The notes under the pieces were generated by a model. That model ran no database searches. It saw only the letters and a program-made list of their open reading frames with translations, and was not told the origin of the DNA. A stretch of DNA of 64,000 nt from Thermoplasmata archaeon. Its GTDB lineage: Archaea; Thermoplasmatota; Thermoplasmata; Thermoplasmatales; Thermoplasmataceae. This document shows positions 18,571 to 27,018 of this stretch, piece by piece; within the stretch, counting starts at the first letter, position 1; each line of letters starts with the position of its first letter. The stretch is taken from NCBI GenBank assembly GCA_021820525.1, contig JAKADM010000007.1, forward strand, positions 17,168 through 81,167. The letters run 5' to 3'. The position numbers and the translations under genes are program-made.

Positions 18571-19134
18571 AAATATTATATAAATCTCACTGCTTTCTGA
18601 TCTTGAAGAGGGCGGCTTTGTTATATATGACTTTCTGAACATTTTTTTATATTTTTCAACAAAGGGACCTGTCATATCTCCCTGAAATTGCTTGAGCACA
18701 ACAGTACCACCGGGAAGGAGAAAACCATTGCAATGTTCCATAATGGCATTGCATATGTTCACCGAGGCCCCATGGTCCCTGTCATGCTGCCCTGAAGTAT
18801 GGGCCATGGCATCGGAAAGAAAAAGATCGAATCCATCCCCCATGACCTCCCTGATCCTTTCCCATGTTTCACCCCTTGTAATATCACCCTTTATGTTTAT
18901 GGGAAAATCTGATCCTTTCCCAGCACTTAGATCGACACATACAAGATTGGCAGGATTCCTTTCCATAAGTACATCGGTCCATCCTCCTGGAGACGATCCT
19001 ATTTCAAGAACCCTCATTCCAGGAAACAGAATGGGGAATTTCCTGTCTATATCAATTAATTTATAGGCAGCCCTGCTGCTATAGCCCTGCTTTTTGGCCT
19101 TCTTATAATAAGTGTCCTTTCTCCTTTCCATCAT
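18544..19134 (-). CDS. rlmE: 23S rRNA 2'-O-ribose methyltransferase, RrmJ/FtsJ family
   Basis: 196 residues. It starts with YYKKAKKQGYSSRAAYKL (first catalytic lysine), followed by the SAM-binding loop EIGSSPGGW, the catalytic aspartate in LFLSDAMAHTSG, the second lysine in VVLKQFQG, and glutamate in SESSEIYIIFSRF, completing the K-D-K-E tetrad. It 2'-O-methylates a uridine of the ribosomal A-loop in the bacterial homologue; some archaeal members may act on tRNA. The first ATG overlaps the stop of gcvH by 4 bp, so gcvH and rlmE form an operon. Confidence 0.93.
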   Translation of the reverse strand: MMERRKDTYYKKAKKQGYSSRAAYKLIDIDRKFPILFPGMRVLEIGSSPGGWTDVLMERNPANLVCVDLSAGKGSDFPINIKGDITRGETWERIREVMGDGFDLFLSDAMAHTSGQHDRDHGASVNICNAIMEHCNGFLLPGGTVVLKQFQGDMTGPFVEKYKKMFRKSYITKPPSSRSESSEIYIIFSRFIPSVE

Positions 19135-19505
19135 TCACCAATGAATTTTTTGTATTCCTCAGGCGTCATCAATCCGGAAGGCTTATTTTTAAGTTTTATT
19201 CTGACAAGCCAGGCTCCAAAGGGGTCCTTATTTATCTTCTCAGGTTCATCTGACAGCTCCCTGTTTACATCCTGAACGGTTCCATCCACTGGAGAAAACA
19301 CATCCTCTGCAGACTTTACAGATTCAATGGTAAGCAAAGGCTTCCCTGAATGTGCTTCCTTTCCCACATCGGGAAGATCAACGTATACCACATCCGTAAG
19401 CTGTTTCTGGGCGAAATCACTCACGCCAACAGTTGCCATATCCCCTTCAATCTTGACCCATTCATGTGTTTTTGCATACAGGAGTCCATCCTTTATTATG
19501 CTCAT
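19131..19505 (-). CDS. gcvH: Glycine cleavage system H protein
   Basis: 124 residues. The lipoylation site is K64 in the motif LTIESVKSAEDVFSPVDG; THEWVKIEGDMATVGVSDFAQKQLTDVVYVDLP is the typical N-terminal half and PEKINKDPFGAWLVRIKL the C-terminal half. It carries the aminomethyl group between the P-protein (gcvPA/gcvPB at 3411-6151) and the T-protein. It is separated by about 13 kb from the P-protein genes and co-transcribed with rlmE. A TATA-like stretch (TATTTATAC on the minus strand) lies about 25 nt upstream of the ATG. Confidence 0.95.
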   Translation of the reverse strand: MSIIKDGLLYAKTHEWVKIEGDMATVGVSDFAQKQLTDVVYVDLPDVGKEAHSGKPLLTIESVKSAEDVFSPVDGTVQDVNRELSDEPEKINKDPFGAWLVRIKLKNKPSGLMTPEEYKKFIGE

Positions 19506-19546
19506 AGCTGTGTAAGATTAAAATAGTATAAATATTCTCATAAAGC

Positions 19547-20044
19547 ATGAGAGCCTTCACAGGCATTTCGATTTCATTTTTTCCACTATATGGGGAAATT
19601 TCGAAGGATATGGAAATGCTTTTTGCAAAAAATGGGAAGATCGTTAAGGCAGAAAATCTTCATGTGACACTGCAGTTCCATGGAGAAATTTCAATGAACA
19701 GGGCGGAGGAATTATGGAAAAATATGAAATTTCCGGAATACAGGTTTCAGATTACGGGGGATAGCATATCTCACTTCCCAGAGGAGACAAAACGGGCAAG
19801 AATCATATTTATTCATATTCTTTCAAAGGAACTGAGTGAATTAGCATACGTAAACCACTGGGAGCAGAGTTTCCACTGCACACTTTGCAGATTGAATAAA
19901 CCTGAAAATATTAATGAACTGGAAATGAAATATAAAGGAACTGTTTTCTTTAACCTTACGGTTGAAAGAATTTGTATGTTCTCAAGCGAACTCACCAGTT
20001 CCGGTCCAATTTACAGGGAAATCTTTTGCCATCAACTGATATAG
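19547..20044 (+). CDS. thpR: RNA 2',3'-cyclic phosphodiesterase (LigT/ThpR, 2H family)
   Basis: 165 residues. It has the two catalytic HxT motifs of the 2H phosphoesterase superfamily: H39-V-T41 in ENLHVTLQFHGE and H110-C-T112 in SFHCTLCRLN. The start MRAFTGISI and the RARIIFIHI strand are family-typical. It opens 2',3'-cyclic phosphate ends of RNA, as left by tRNA-splicing endonuclease. RtcB, encoded at 50922-52331, is the ligase of the same end chemistry. It starts 41 bp from gcvH in divergent orientation and overlaps the convergent small gene by 13 bp. Confidence 0.85.
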   Translation: MRAFTGISISFFPLYGEISKDMEMLFAKNGKIVKAENLHVTLQFHGEISMNRAEELWKNMKFPEYRFQITGDSISHFPEETKRARIIFIHILSKELSELAYVNHWEQSFHCTLCRLNKPENINELEMKYKGTVFFNLTVERICMFSSELTSSGPIYREIFCHQLI

Positions 20045-20349
20045 TTTATGGAATCCCTTGAAGTCTCCTTTTTCTTTTCCTGCACAATCTCTTCAGGGCT
20101 GAATTCTATGGCTATGAGATTGGAAACAGGTATGAGCCTGAGGAGGGATTTTTCGCCCTCAACGTTGAAAACAAGCGCCCCCTCTTCACCCAGAATGGTA
20201 TATCCCGCAAACTCCCCTCTGGTTTCCATGGGGTCATCCTTTCCACTGTTTGACAAAACTCTGTATTTTCCACCTTTTTTAATCTCTATCATATCCATTT
20301 TGTTCAGCATCTCCATTATGTTGATTATTTTTGATTCAGTTATTTTCAA
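20032..20349 (-). CDS. Small uncharacterised protein
   Basis: 105 residues starting at TTG. The N-terminus (ITESKIINIMEMLNKMDMIEIKKGGKYRVLSNSG) looks like the recognition part of a winged helix. The middle (AGYTILGEEGALVFNVEGEKSLLRLIPVSNLIAIEFSP) is a small beta-rich module. No family is recognised. It ends inside the 3' end of the convergent thpR gene and lies directly downstream of the HTH gene at 20383-20817 in the same orientation (33-bp gap), with which it may be transcribed. Confidence 0.55.
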   Translation of the reverse strand: MKITESKIINIMEMLNKMDMIEIKKGGKYRVLSNSGKDDPMETRGEFAGYTILGEEGALVFNVEGEKSLLRLIPVSNLIAIEFSPEEIVQEKKKETSRDSINYIS

Positions 20350-20382
20350 CAGTTAATGATATCTTTCTATGTAATAATATTT

Positions 20383-20817
20383 TCACTGTTTTTTTGACAA
20401 TCTCCACACATGCTCAACGGTTTTCTCATAATTGTCCAGGGCCATGTTTATATTTATTTTGACCCAGTTCCATGCAGTTTCGAGATTTCCACCGCGCAGC
20501 CTGTACTTTTTATTTTTGCCGTCATGCTCCTCCTCAAGAAGATCCATGGATTTCAATTTATTTAGATGCCTGTAAAGGGTCGTTCTGGAAGTTTTCAAAA
20601 AAGCCATCAATTCTTCGCCAGTCCAGTATCTATCCGCATTGTCAAGAAAACATTCCTTAAAAAGCCTGAAATAAACAGATTTGCTTATGCTCTCAAAATC
20701 TGTGTTTGGATTCAATCTTGGGATATAGCCTATATCTGACAGGAAATAGGCAATGCTCCGGTTCAAATCCTGATCCAGAATCCTCTGGGGTGTTGATGCT
20801 ATGGTGATCTTAAACAT
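20383..20817 (-). CDS. Winged-helix transcriptional regulator (ArsR/MarR-like)
   Basis: 144 residues. A winged helix lies at about 63-110: YWTGEELMAFLKTSRTTLYRHLNKLKSMDLLEEEHDGKNKKYRLRG. The N-terminal region (FKITIASTPQRILDQDLNRSIAYFLSDIGYIPRLN) is a separate helical part and the C-terminal helix (IDNYEKTVEHVWRLSKKQ-like) probably serves dimerisation. It is divergent from aroD and shares with it one symmetric AT palindrome (20837-20854), so it is a plausible regulator of aroD, of itself, or of both. No ligand-binding cysteines are seen, so metal sensing is unlikely. Confidence 0.75.
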   Translation of the reverse strand: MFKITIASTPQRILDQDLNRSIAYFLSDIGYIPRLNPNTDFESISKSVYFRLFKECFLDNADRYWTGEELMAFLKTSRTTLYRHLNKLKSMDLLEEEHDGKNKKYRLRGGNLETAWNWVKININMALDNYEKTVEHVWRLSKKQ

Positions 20818-20836
20818 TAATCTGCATAATGCAGTT

Positions 20837-20854
20837 CATAAAAATATTTTTATG
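20837..20854. promoter_or_regulatory. Perfect 18-bp palindromic TATA region between divergent genes
   Basis: CATAAAAATATTTTTATG equals its own reverse complement. Its centre lies about 25 nt from the aroD ATG at 20871 and about 28 nt from the divergent HTH-gene ATG at 20817. Both distances match archaeal box A to start spacing for leaderless mRNAs, so this single symmetric element probably drives both genes and may also be an operator. Confidence 0.6.
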
Positions 20855-20870
20855 CTTTTCCCAATCTATT

Positions 20871-21551
20871 ATGGTGATGGCATTTTCATGCAATGATCTG
20901 AAAAGAAGGTCTGGAATTCCTGTAATCGTTGCCTCCGTAATACCAGACATGAAAAATATGCATAAATTAAGCGATGATGCAATCCGCTATGGTTTCATAC
21001 CGGAATTGCGCTTTGATCTTTCAAATATGGATATATCATCCATAAATAAATATGTTCAAAATCTTGAAAAAAAGGAGGTTAATGCCATATTCACATTCCG
21101 ATCGGATTCAGTAAGTCAGATCAATGAAATGTATTCAGAAGCATCCAATTACGAAAATATCTTACTTGACATTGAGGTCAAAAATTATCCTGATATATCA
21201 TTCCCATTGAGAGGGGAAAAACTGATACTCTCTTCCCATTATGAAAAAAGCTTTGACACAATGAAAATGTATTCAAAAATATCAAAGTTTGAGTGTGGTG
21301 CAATAAAGCTTGCCTGCAGATGCGCAATGAAGGATGCGGTTGAAAATATGTTCCAGATAGAAAGGGTAAGGGATGAAAGGCCGGTCTCATTTACACCAAT
21401 GGGAAGCGATACATCCACTCGCATATCAAGCGCAATTTCCCTGAGCGATTTTGCCTATACATATTACGAAAGGGAAATTGCACCGGGGCAGCCCTATTAT
21501 AAGGATATGCTTGACATTATGAAAATCCTTTCCAAATATGTTAAAAATTAA
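20871..21551 (+). CDS. aroD: 3-dehydroquinate dehydratase, type I
   Basis: 226 residues from ATG 20871 (the frame begins at 20829). Type I marks are PELRFDLSNM near the N-terminus, IFTFRSDS (substrate-binding arginine), the catalytic histidine in LILSSHYEKSF, the Schiff-base lysine in GAIKLACRC, and SFTPMG plus APGQ at the end. It converts 3-dehydroquinate to 3-dehydroshikimate, between AroB and AroE, which are encoded 20 kb away at 41248-43115. The chosen start is supported by the palindromic TATA element 25 nt upstream; the longer frame would begin upstream of that box. Confidence 0.9.
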   Translation: MVMAFSCNDLKRRSGIPVIVASVIPDMKNMHKLSDDAIRYGFIPELRFDLSNMDISSINKYVQNLEKKEVNAIFTFRSDSVSQINEMYSEASNYENILLDIEVKNYPDISFPLRGEKLILSSHYEKSFDTMKMYSKISKFECGAIKLACRCAMKDAVENMFQIERVRDERPVSFTPMGSDTSTRISSAISLSDFAYTYYEREIAPGQPYYKDMLDIMKILSKYVKN

Positions 21552-21555
21552 ATGT

Positions 21556-22194
21556 TTATACGGTCTGGGCAATTGCAATAATTCCTGATGTTATTAATTC
21601 AACGGCTATGGATGCAAGCAAAAGTCCCATTATCCTTGAAATCACCGTAGTTCCGGTTTTCCCAAGTTTTCTTGATATGCTCGTGGCGAAATAGAGGATC
21701 ACATAGGAAAGAATCAAAACGAAAATTATTCCAACGATAAGTGATATTTTTAATGGTATGGTATCGGCCCTTGAGTTTAAGAGGATCGCCGTTGTTATGG
21801 ATCCGGGGCCAGCCAGAAGGGGCGTTCCAATGGGGACAATTCCCACAGCATCCCTTTCAGCATAATCCATGCTCTCTTCCCTGGTGAGCTTTGTATTTGA
21901 AGTTTTACCCTGAAGCATGTCGAAGGCAACCTTAAAAAGTAAGAAACCGCCTGCAATTTTAAAATCGTTTATGCTTATTCCAAGTATCTGGAAGACATAT
22001 ACTCCAACCGCAACAAAACCAAAGAGCATTCCTCCGGCTACTATTATGCTGCTTCTTATAACCTTCATCCTTTCTGCTACGCTGAAATCCTCTGTAAGAT
22101 ATACAGTGGTGGGAACGGCACCCACAGGGTTTATAATGGCAAAAAGTGCCGCAACCACATAGCCGAAAAACTCAAGCGTTACAGTTAGATCCAA
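21556..22194 (-). CDS. MarC-family integral membrane protein (second of two)
   Basis: 212 residues with about six membrane segments. Signature loops are INPVGAVPTTVYLTEDF near residue 22 and VGIVPIGTPLLAGPGSITTAI near 115. It is paralogous to the MarC at 10527-11129 but carries NPVG where that one has DPFG, which is the usual division inside the family. Function is unsettled for all members. It is convergent with aroD (4-bp gap) and stands alone. Confidence 0.88.
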   Translation of the reverse strand: MDLTVTLEFFGYVVAALFAIINPVGAVPTTVYLTEDFSVAERMKVIRSSIIVAGGMLFGFVAVGVYVFQILGISINDFKIAGGFLLFKVAFDMLQGKTSNTKLTREESMDYAERDAVGIVPIGTPLLAGPGSITTAILLNSRADTIPLKISLIVGIIFVLILSYVILYFATSISRKLGKTGTTVISRIMGLLLASIAVELITSGIIAIAQTV

Positions 22195-22307
22195 TTCAAT
22201 GCGAAATATAAGCGTCCCTATTATTTTTTATGCATCCTTGGGGTAAGGGGACGGGTGTTGTTTGCTTGGGAAAAAAAGGATATATACCACGGTAAATTAG
22301 AGATGTA

Positions 22308-23135
22308 TTGAACTCTCCAGGCATCGGTCAGATAGTTGAAAATAATGTTATTCGAAGAGGTGGAAGCTTCATTTTTAAATATATCTATGGAAACCCAGAA
22401 ATAAGGGACTGGGAAATTGAGGACAGCATTGTAATACCCCTAAATGGAAAATTGAAAATAATTACCCCAAGAACCACAGGTAAATTAAAGGAAAATCATG
22501 GGTCCTATCTGAGGCTACCTGAATCGGCCCTCAGGAAAGCAGTTACGGATATACAGGAGATGGGGTTTTTCATAAAAAACATGAATTTGATAGGAACGGG
22601 AAATGATTATATCCGGGGGGCAGCATCTCAGGGAGATATACTGGGCTTTGAAACATTTTGGAAGGCGCTGAATTCAGGATTCACATTCCAGTATGGTTCT
22701 TTTTTCAAAGAAGATATCTATTTTGGTATGGATAACTCCTCAAGAATATGGTCAAACAACAGGGATCTCATTACAATAATGGGTGAGAAGATGGCTGAAT
22801 ATATTTCAGAGGCCATATCTGGCCTTGAAAAATTTGTAATAAACGATCAGAGAGATGAGAGAATTATAGGAAAAGAGAAAATAATAAGATATTCAGCAGA
22901 CGATGAATCTTTCAGGGAAATATTGAAGAGAATAGGTAGAAACAGAATCAATATGATGAAAAGGGAAAAAAATGGAGATCACATAATTTATTGTAACAGT
23001 GTCTCCGGTGAAATATTCATGATTCATTATGGTAATGGAAACATAACATTGATGCCCATAGGGGAGGTCGGTCTCAACAGCCTTATGGAGTATGTCGAGT
23101 TAATAGAGAAGATGGGTGGTGCGTACCTTGGTTAG
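22308..23135 (+). CDS. Uncharacterised protein, first of an overlapping pair
   Basis: 275 residues starting at TTG 22308. Soluble, mixed alpha/beta, rich in basic and aromatic residues; the segments RTTGKLKENHGSYLRLPESALRKAVTDIQEMGFF and NDYIRGAASQGDILGFETFWKALN are distinctive. No catalytic motif or known fold is recognised. Its 3' end overlaps the next gene by 20 bp, so the two are likely coupled in translation. A TATA-like AT tract (ggatatataccac) lies about 25-30 nt upstream. Confidence 0.6.
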   Translation: MNSPGIGQIVENNVIRRGGSFIFKYIYGNPEIRDWEIEDSIVIPLNGKLKIITPRTTGKLKENHGSYLRLPESALRKAVTDIQEMGFFIKNMNLIGTGNDYIRGAASQGDILGFETFWKALNSGFTFQYGSFFKEDIYFGMDNSSRIWSNNRDLITIMGEKMAEYISEAISGLEKFVINDQRDERIIGKEKIIRYSADDESFREILKRIGRNRINMMKREKNGDHIIYCNSVSGEIFMIHYGNGNITLMPIGEVGLNSLMEYVELIEKMGGAYLG

Positions 23136-23829
23136 TGATCCTGTTCTCATAAGATTCAGGGCGGAGCAGAGTGAGCGCACAAAACTGCACAATCTCATTT
23201 CCTTTGCCTTTTCCACATTGCTCATGGATGATTCCGAAAGGAGAGCAATAAGGAAGTTTGATCTAAATGAAAGGTCATTTTTCATTGAAACAGTGGATTC
23301 AAAGGGGAAGAGTTTAGTTTTCAAAGGCTTCATAGACCAGCCCGGAATGATGCAATGCCTGAATAATGTAACGGGAGGAAGTGAGGTATATGTATGCTTT
23401 GGGAGCCACAGGAACGCCGTATCAGAAAGAACCGATAGCAAGGTCATATGTCCGGAAAGCAGGTTCAATGATTTTCAGGGAAACTATGAAATTTCACTCT
23501 ATCCCTTTCCCTATCATTTGAATATGCCGGAATATGAAAAGTATCTCATATTCAAATCCATATTGGGAACTAAAAAGACCCTATCCCGTGAGAAAATCAC
23601 AGACACGGTATATGGAAAGATAAGGAGAATGTCCATAGGCATATACGGTGATGAACTGTACAGTGCTGTAATGGAAGATGTGAGGCAGGGAATAGAATGT
23701 GGAATCCTTGCAGGAGAAAACAGGGAATATTCCATAAGGGCAGATATTCTTACATCCTCCAGATCCTTTCTGAACTTTTATTATAAATATTATGAGAAGC
23801 TTTACAAGACTACGCTTTATGATTTTTGA
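23116..23829 (+). CDS. Uncharacterised protein, second of an overlapping pair
   Basis: 237 residues; GTG 23116 is the first start in frame and lies inside the end of the upstream gene. It has basic N-terminal helices (IRFRAEQSERTKLHNLISFAFSTLL), a central beta region with GEVYVCFGSHRNAV-like residues, and a C-terminal tail rich in tyrosine (FLNFYYKYYEKLYKTTLYDF). No family is recognised. It ends 4 bp before the convergent phosphate transporter gene. Confidence 0.6.
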   Translation: MVRTLVSDPVLIRFRAEQSERTKLHNLISFAFSTLLMDDSERRAIRKFDLNERSFFIETVDSKGKSLVFKGFIDQPGMMQCLNNVTGGSEVYVCFGSHRNAVSERTDSKVICPESRFNDFQGNYEISLYPFPYHLNMPEYEKYLIFKSILGTKKTLSREKITDTVYGKIRRMSIGIYGDELYSAVMEDVRQGIECGILAGENREYSIRADILTSSRSFLNFYYKYYEKLYKTTLYDF

Positions 23830-23833
23830 TCAT

Positions 23834-24736
23834 TCACACAAGCAAAAATCCAACAAGCATCCCAAAAAGTGGGGATATTATCCACATGGCAACCACCTGG
23901 AAAAATGGCCTTGAGATCATGGCCTTGGTGTTGTATGAGAGGCCTGAGCCAAAAACACTTGATGTGAGCGTCTGGGTGTTTGAAAGGGGAAGGGAAAAGA
24001 ATGTGGCGGCCTCCACAAGGGCAGATGATACAAGCAAGGAAATGAATGCATTGGCATATCTCATCCCGTATATATCCTGGGAAACTCTCTTTATGACACC
24101 GCCGCTCAGGAATATTGCCCCAATAAATATGGAAAGGATCATGATTCCAAGGGTAAACAGGGTGTCATGGCCCAGGGATGCCAGAAGGCCAAAGGTGTTT
24201 GCCCCAAGAGTGAACGCGGTCAGAAATGATATGATTACAAGAAGAATTTTATAGATTCTTGCAGCCTTCCATGCATTGTTCACGTTTATGGAAGAGATCT
24301 TCCTGTTGAGATAGAAGGAGAAAAATATGGATAAAATGGGGGCAAGAACCCAGGCAGATATTACAAAATAAACATAGGACAAATCCATGGAGAATCCAGC
24401 TCTGAGGGAGATTCCTATGGAAATTCCCACAATGGCCATGGTGAGTGAAAGCGGTACCCTGAAAAAGGTTGCAAGGGCAAACAATATGAACGATATGAAA
24501 AGAACTACCACAATATAGTAAGGGACATCCGGCATGATCCTGAATATGGAATCGGAAAGAAACCTGCCCTCGATTATAAGGCCCAGTGAGAAACCGCCGG
24601 CACCAAGCAAAAGACCAAACCATCTGGACACAATTCTAGACCCCACAACCGTTCCAACTGCCGCAGAAAGATTGTTGCCAGAAACAATCATGGAGAGAAG
24701 GGCAATGAGAAAAATTGAAATATAATATAATATCAT
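23834..24736 (-). CDS. Inorganic phosphate transporter, PiT family
   Basis: 300 residues, eight to ten membrane segments. It has the duplicated PiT motif: SGNNLSAAVGTVVGSRIVS near residue 18 and TLGANTFGLLASLGHD near 180, corresponding to the two halves of the transporter. Family members import phosphate with protons or sodium. It is shorter than most PiT proteins because the loop between halves is brief. Its ATG overlaps the stop of the upstream DUF47 gene by 4 bp, the common archaeal pairing of PiT with a PhoU-like regulator. Confidence 0.88.
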   Translation of the reverse strand: MILYYISIFLIALLSMIVSGNNLSAAVGTVVGSRIVSRWFGLLLGAGGFSLGLIIEGRFLSDSIFRIMPDVPYYIVVVLFISFILFALATFFRVPLSLTMAIVGISIGISLRAGFSMDLSYVYFVISAWVLAPILSIFFSFYLNRKISSINVNNAWKAARIYKILLVIISFLTAFTLGANTFGLLASLGHDTLFTLGIMILSIFIGAIFLSGGVIKRVSQDIYGMRYANAFISLLVSSALVEAATFFSLPLSNTQTLTSSVFGSGLSYNTKAMISRPFFQVVAMWIISPLFGMLVGFLLV

Positions 24737-25413
24737 CTTGATACCGACATCATTGTATTCAATATGAGATCAGAAATATCTTCACAGTCGTCAAGAAGAT
24801 CGTCCAGTGTGTGTACAACGGAATTTATGTGATTAAATGTAAGATAGCTTATGCTTTCCGATATTCTGTATAATCTGTCAATTATTCCGTCCTTTATTTC
24901 GTCAACGTCCTCCTCCATCTTTTCAATCTCTTTCCTGATCTGTTTTGCCTCTGCAACATCACTGACCTGGAGCATCCTGTCAACCAACTTAACTGCCTCA
25001 ATATTTATCTCCAGTATGGCACAGAAGCTTGCATAAAAATTGCTGACAGGCTCCATGTGAAATGAGTTTGCAATCAGACTGTCCTTGGTTCTTGACATCT
25101 CTCTGGATATCCAGTATGTCCTGTCAATTATGTCATCAAACTTTTCTATAAGATTGAGAAAATTATCCATCAGTGTGGAACCGATTGCACCTGATGTAAC
25201 GTTCCTCTTTAATTCAAGGGTAATATCATCCGCCTTCTTTTCATTTTCACTTACCTTTCTGATCATATCATCCAGAGGGTCCTCAGGCTTCTGAAATATG
25301 CTTATGAGAATATTGGAATTTTCAATTGCCAGATTCATATAGCTTTGCATGCTCAAAAGGGATTGCCTCTCCCCAATAACCATAATTTTCTTAAGAAAAT
25401 GGTAATTTACCAT
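24733..25413 (-). CDS. DUF47/PhoU-like phosphate transport regulator
   Basis: 226 residues, all-helical. It matches the TIGR00153/DUF47 family by length and by the segments ENEKKADDITLELKRNV and NLIEKFDDIIDRTYWISREM, with acidic EKMEEDVDEIKDG and DDLLDDCEDISD, likely metal-binding helices related to PhoU. It probably gates or regulates the PiT transporter encoded directly downstream with a 4-bp overlap. Confidence 0.85.
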   Translation of the reverse strand: MVNYHFLKKIMVIGERQSLLSMQSYMNLAIENSNILISIFQKPEDPLDDMIRKVSENEKKADDITLELKRNVTSGAIGSTLMDNFLNLIEKFDDIIDRTYWISREMSRTKDSLIANSFHMEPVSNFYASFCAILEINIEAVKLVDRMLQVSDVAEAKQIRKEIEKMEEDVDEIKDGIIDRLYRISESISYLTFNHINSVVHTLDDLLDDCEDISDLILNTMMSVSR

Positions 25414-25471
25414 CAGCAGGAATTTTTATTTATTATAAAATCGTATTGCAATTCTAAAAAATATTTCCAGA

Positions 25472-26425
25472 TCATATCATGGAACTGTAAATATTCATGT
25501 TTTCCCTGTAATGATGAACCGTTTCTCTCAATCCATCTTCAAAGGATATTTTGGGTTTCCAGCCAAGGGATTCGGTGGACGACGGGTCCATTGCATATCT
25601 CCTGTCATGGCCTGGCCTGTCTTCCACGAACTCTATTAATTCCTGTTTCAAATTAAGCATTTTGAGGATCATTCCCACAACGTCAATATTCCTCATCTGG
25701 TTCCTGGCGCCTATAAGGTATTTTTTTCCGGGAATTCCTCTTTCAATAATAAAGTCAACAGCATCATTATGATCCCTTACATGAATCCAGTCCCGGATCT
25801 GAAGGCCGTTGCCATACACAGGGATTTTTCTTGAATTCAGGGCATTCAATACTGTCTTTGGAATGAGCTTTTCCGGATGCTGGTGCGGGCCGTAATTGTT
25901 GCTGCAGTTGCTTATGGTTATCCTCATGCCATATGTATTCCTGTAAGCCCCTGCAAGAAGATCTGCAGATGCCTTTGTGGCAGAATAGGGATTCATTGGT
26001 TCATAGCATCTTTCAGGAGTGAACATATCGGTTCCATCGGGATCAAGTGATCCATAAACCTCATCGGTGGATATTTGATGAAATCTCATATCATGCCTCC
26101 TGGCAAAGTCAAGCAATTTCTGGACACCAACAAAGTTGCTCATCACAAAGGCCGATGAATCCTTGATTGAATTGTCTACATGGGATTCTGCGGCAAAATT
26201 TATTATAAGATCGGCATCATTCAAAATATCCTCATACCTGTCCACATTTAATATATCGTCCCTGATAGCCATATATCTTTTTTCAGGAAAGTTTCGCTCA
26301 TACCATATATTGGATGCGTATGTACCCTTATCCATATTTATAATGAAATCATCCGTCTTCTCCAGTCTTCTCTGAATATAGTTGGATCCAATGAATCCTG
26401 AGCCCCCTGTAACAATAATTTTCAA
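25472..26425 (-). CDS. rfbB: dTDP-glucose 4,6-dehydratase
   Basis: 317 residues, extended SDR. NAD-binding TGGSGFIGSNY (6-16), STDEVYG (catalytic Thr-Asp-Glu region), YSATKAS (YxxxK), NNYGPHQHPEKLIP and RDWIHVRDHNDAV are all diagnostic for RfbB/RmlB. It converts dTDP-glucose to dTDP-4-dehydro-6-deoxyglucose, step two of dTDP-L-rhamnose synthesis. It is the last gene of the operon rfbA-rfbD-rfbC-rfbB, overlapping rfbC by 4 bp. Confidence 0.95.
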   Translation of the reverse strand: MKIIVTGGSGFIGSNYIQRRLEKTDDFIINMDKGTYASNIWYERNFPEKRYMAIRDDILNVDRYEDILNDADLIINFAAESHVDNSIKDSSAFVMSNFVGVQKLLDFARRHDMRFHQISTDEVYGSLDPDGTDMFTPERCYEPMNPYSATKASADLLAGAYRNTYGMRITISNCSNNYGPHQHPEKLIPKTVLNALNSRKIPVYGNGLQIRDWIHVRDHNDAVDFIIERGIPGKKYLIGARNQMRNIDVVGMILKMLNLKQELIEFVEDRPGHDRRYAMDPSSTESLGWKPKISFEDGLRETVHHYRENMNIYSSMI

Positions 26426-27018
26426 AACACATCTCCCCTGGAGACTGCATCACTTAAAAGTGGATAGGATCTGTCCTTTTTGGAAACAATCCTTTCAAGA
26501 TCGGGCCATTCTATTCCAATCTGGGGATCATCATATCTTATGCCTCTTTCCCTTTCCGGATTGTATTCCGATGTTGTCCTGTACAGGACAAAGGAATCTT
26601 CCAGGGCACAGAAACCATGGGCAAAGCCTTCAGGAATCCACAGTGAGGTGGCATTATCTTCAGAGAGAACGATTGAAAAATATTTTCCGAAGCCTTTTGA
26701 ATCCCTTCTTAAATCAAGGGCAACATCCATTATCTTCCCGGAAATTACGGAAACAAGCTTTCCCTGTGCATAGGGATTTAGCTGATAATGCAAGCCTCTT
26801 ATGACACCTTTCCTCGAAAAGGAAAGATTTTCCTGTTTAAATGCTCTGTTAATGCCAGCAGGTGTAAAATCACCTTCCTTATATGTTTCGGTGAAGTAAC
26901 CTCTTTCGTCCTTGAATATCTTTCTCCTGACCATAATCAGGCCATCCATATGGCACTTCTCAAAGGTAAACGGCATTTTACTCCATTGTTCATGTGTAAT
27001 TAAATTTTTAAATTTCAC
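26422..27018 (-). CDS. rfbC: dTDP-4-dehydrorhamnose 3,5-epimerase
   Basis: 198 residues in the longest frame; starting at M15 (26976, MPFTFEKCHMDG) would give 184 residues and fit family length better. Motifs: FKDERGYFTETYKEG, QENLSFSRKGVIRGLHYQ (active-site histidine), GKIMDVALDLR and GFAHGFCALED. It epimerises C3 and C5 of dTDP-4-dehydro-6-deoxyglucose. It is third in the rfb operon; with the longer start it overlaps rfbD by 11 bp. Confidence 0.94.
   Translation of the reverse strand: MKFKNLITHEQWSKMPFTFEKCHMDGLIMVRRKIFKDERGYFTETYKEGDFTPAGINRAFKQENLSFSRKGVIRGLHYQLNPYAQGKLVSVISGKIMDVALDLRRDSKGFGKYFSIVLSEDNATSLWIPEGFAHGFCALEDSFVLYRTTSEYNPERERGIRYDDPQIGIEWPDLERIVSKKDRSYPLLSDAVSRGDVF

Noticed and set aside
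20829..20870. Upstream start for aroD
   Set aside because: It would lie at or before the palindromic TATA element, and the extra residues do not match the family.
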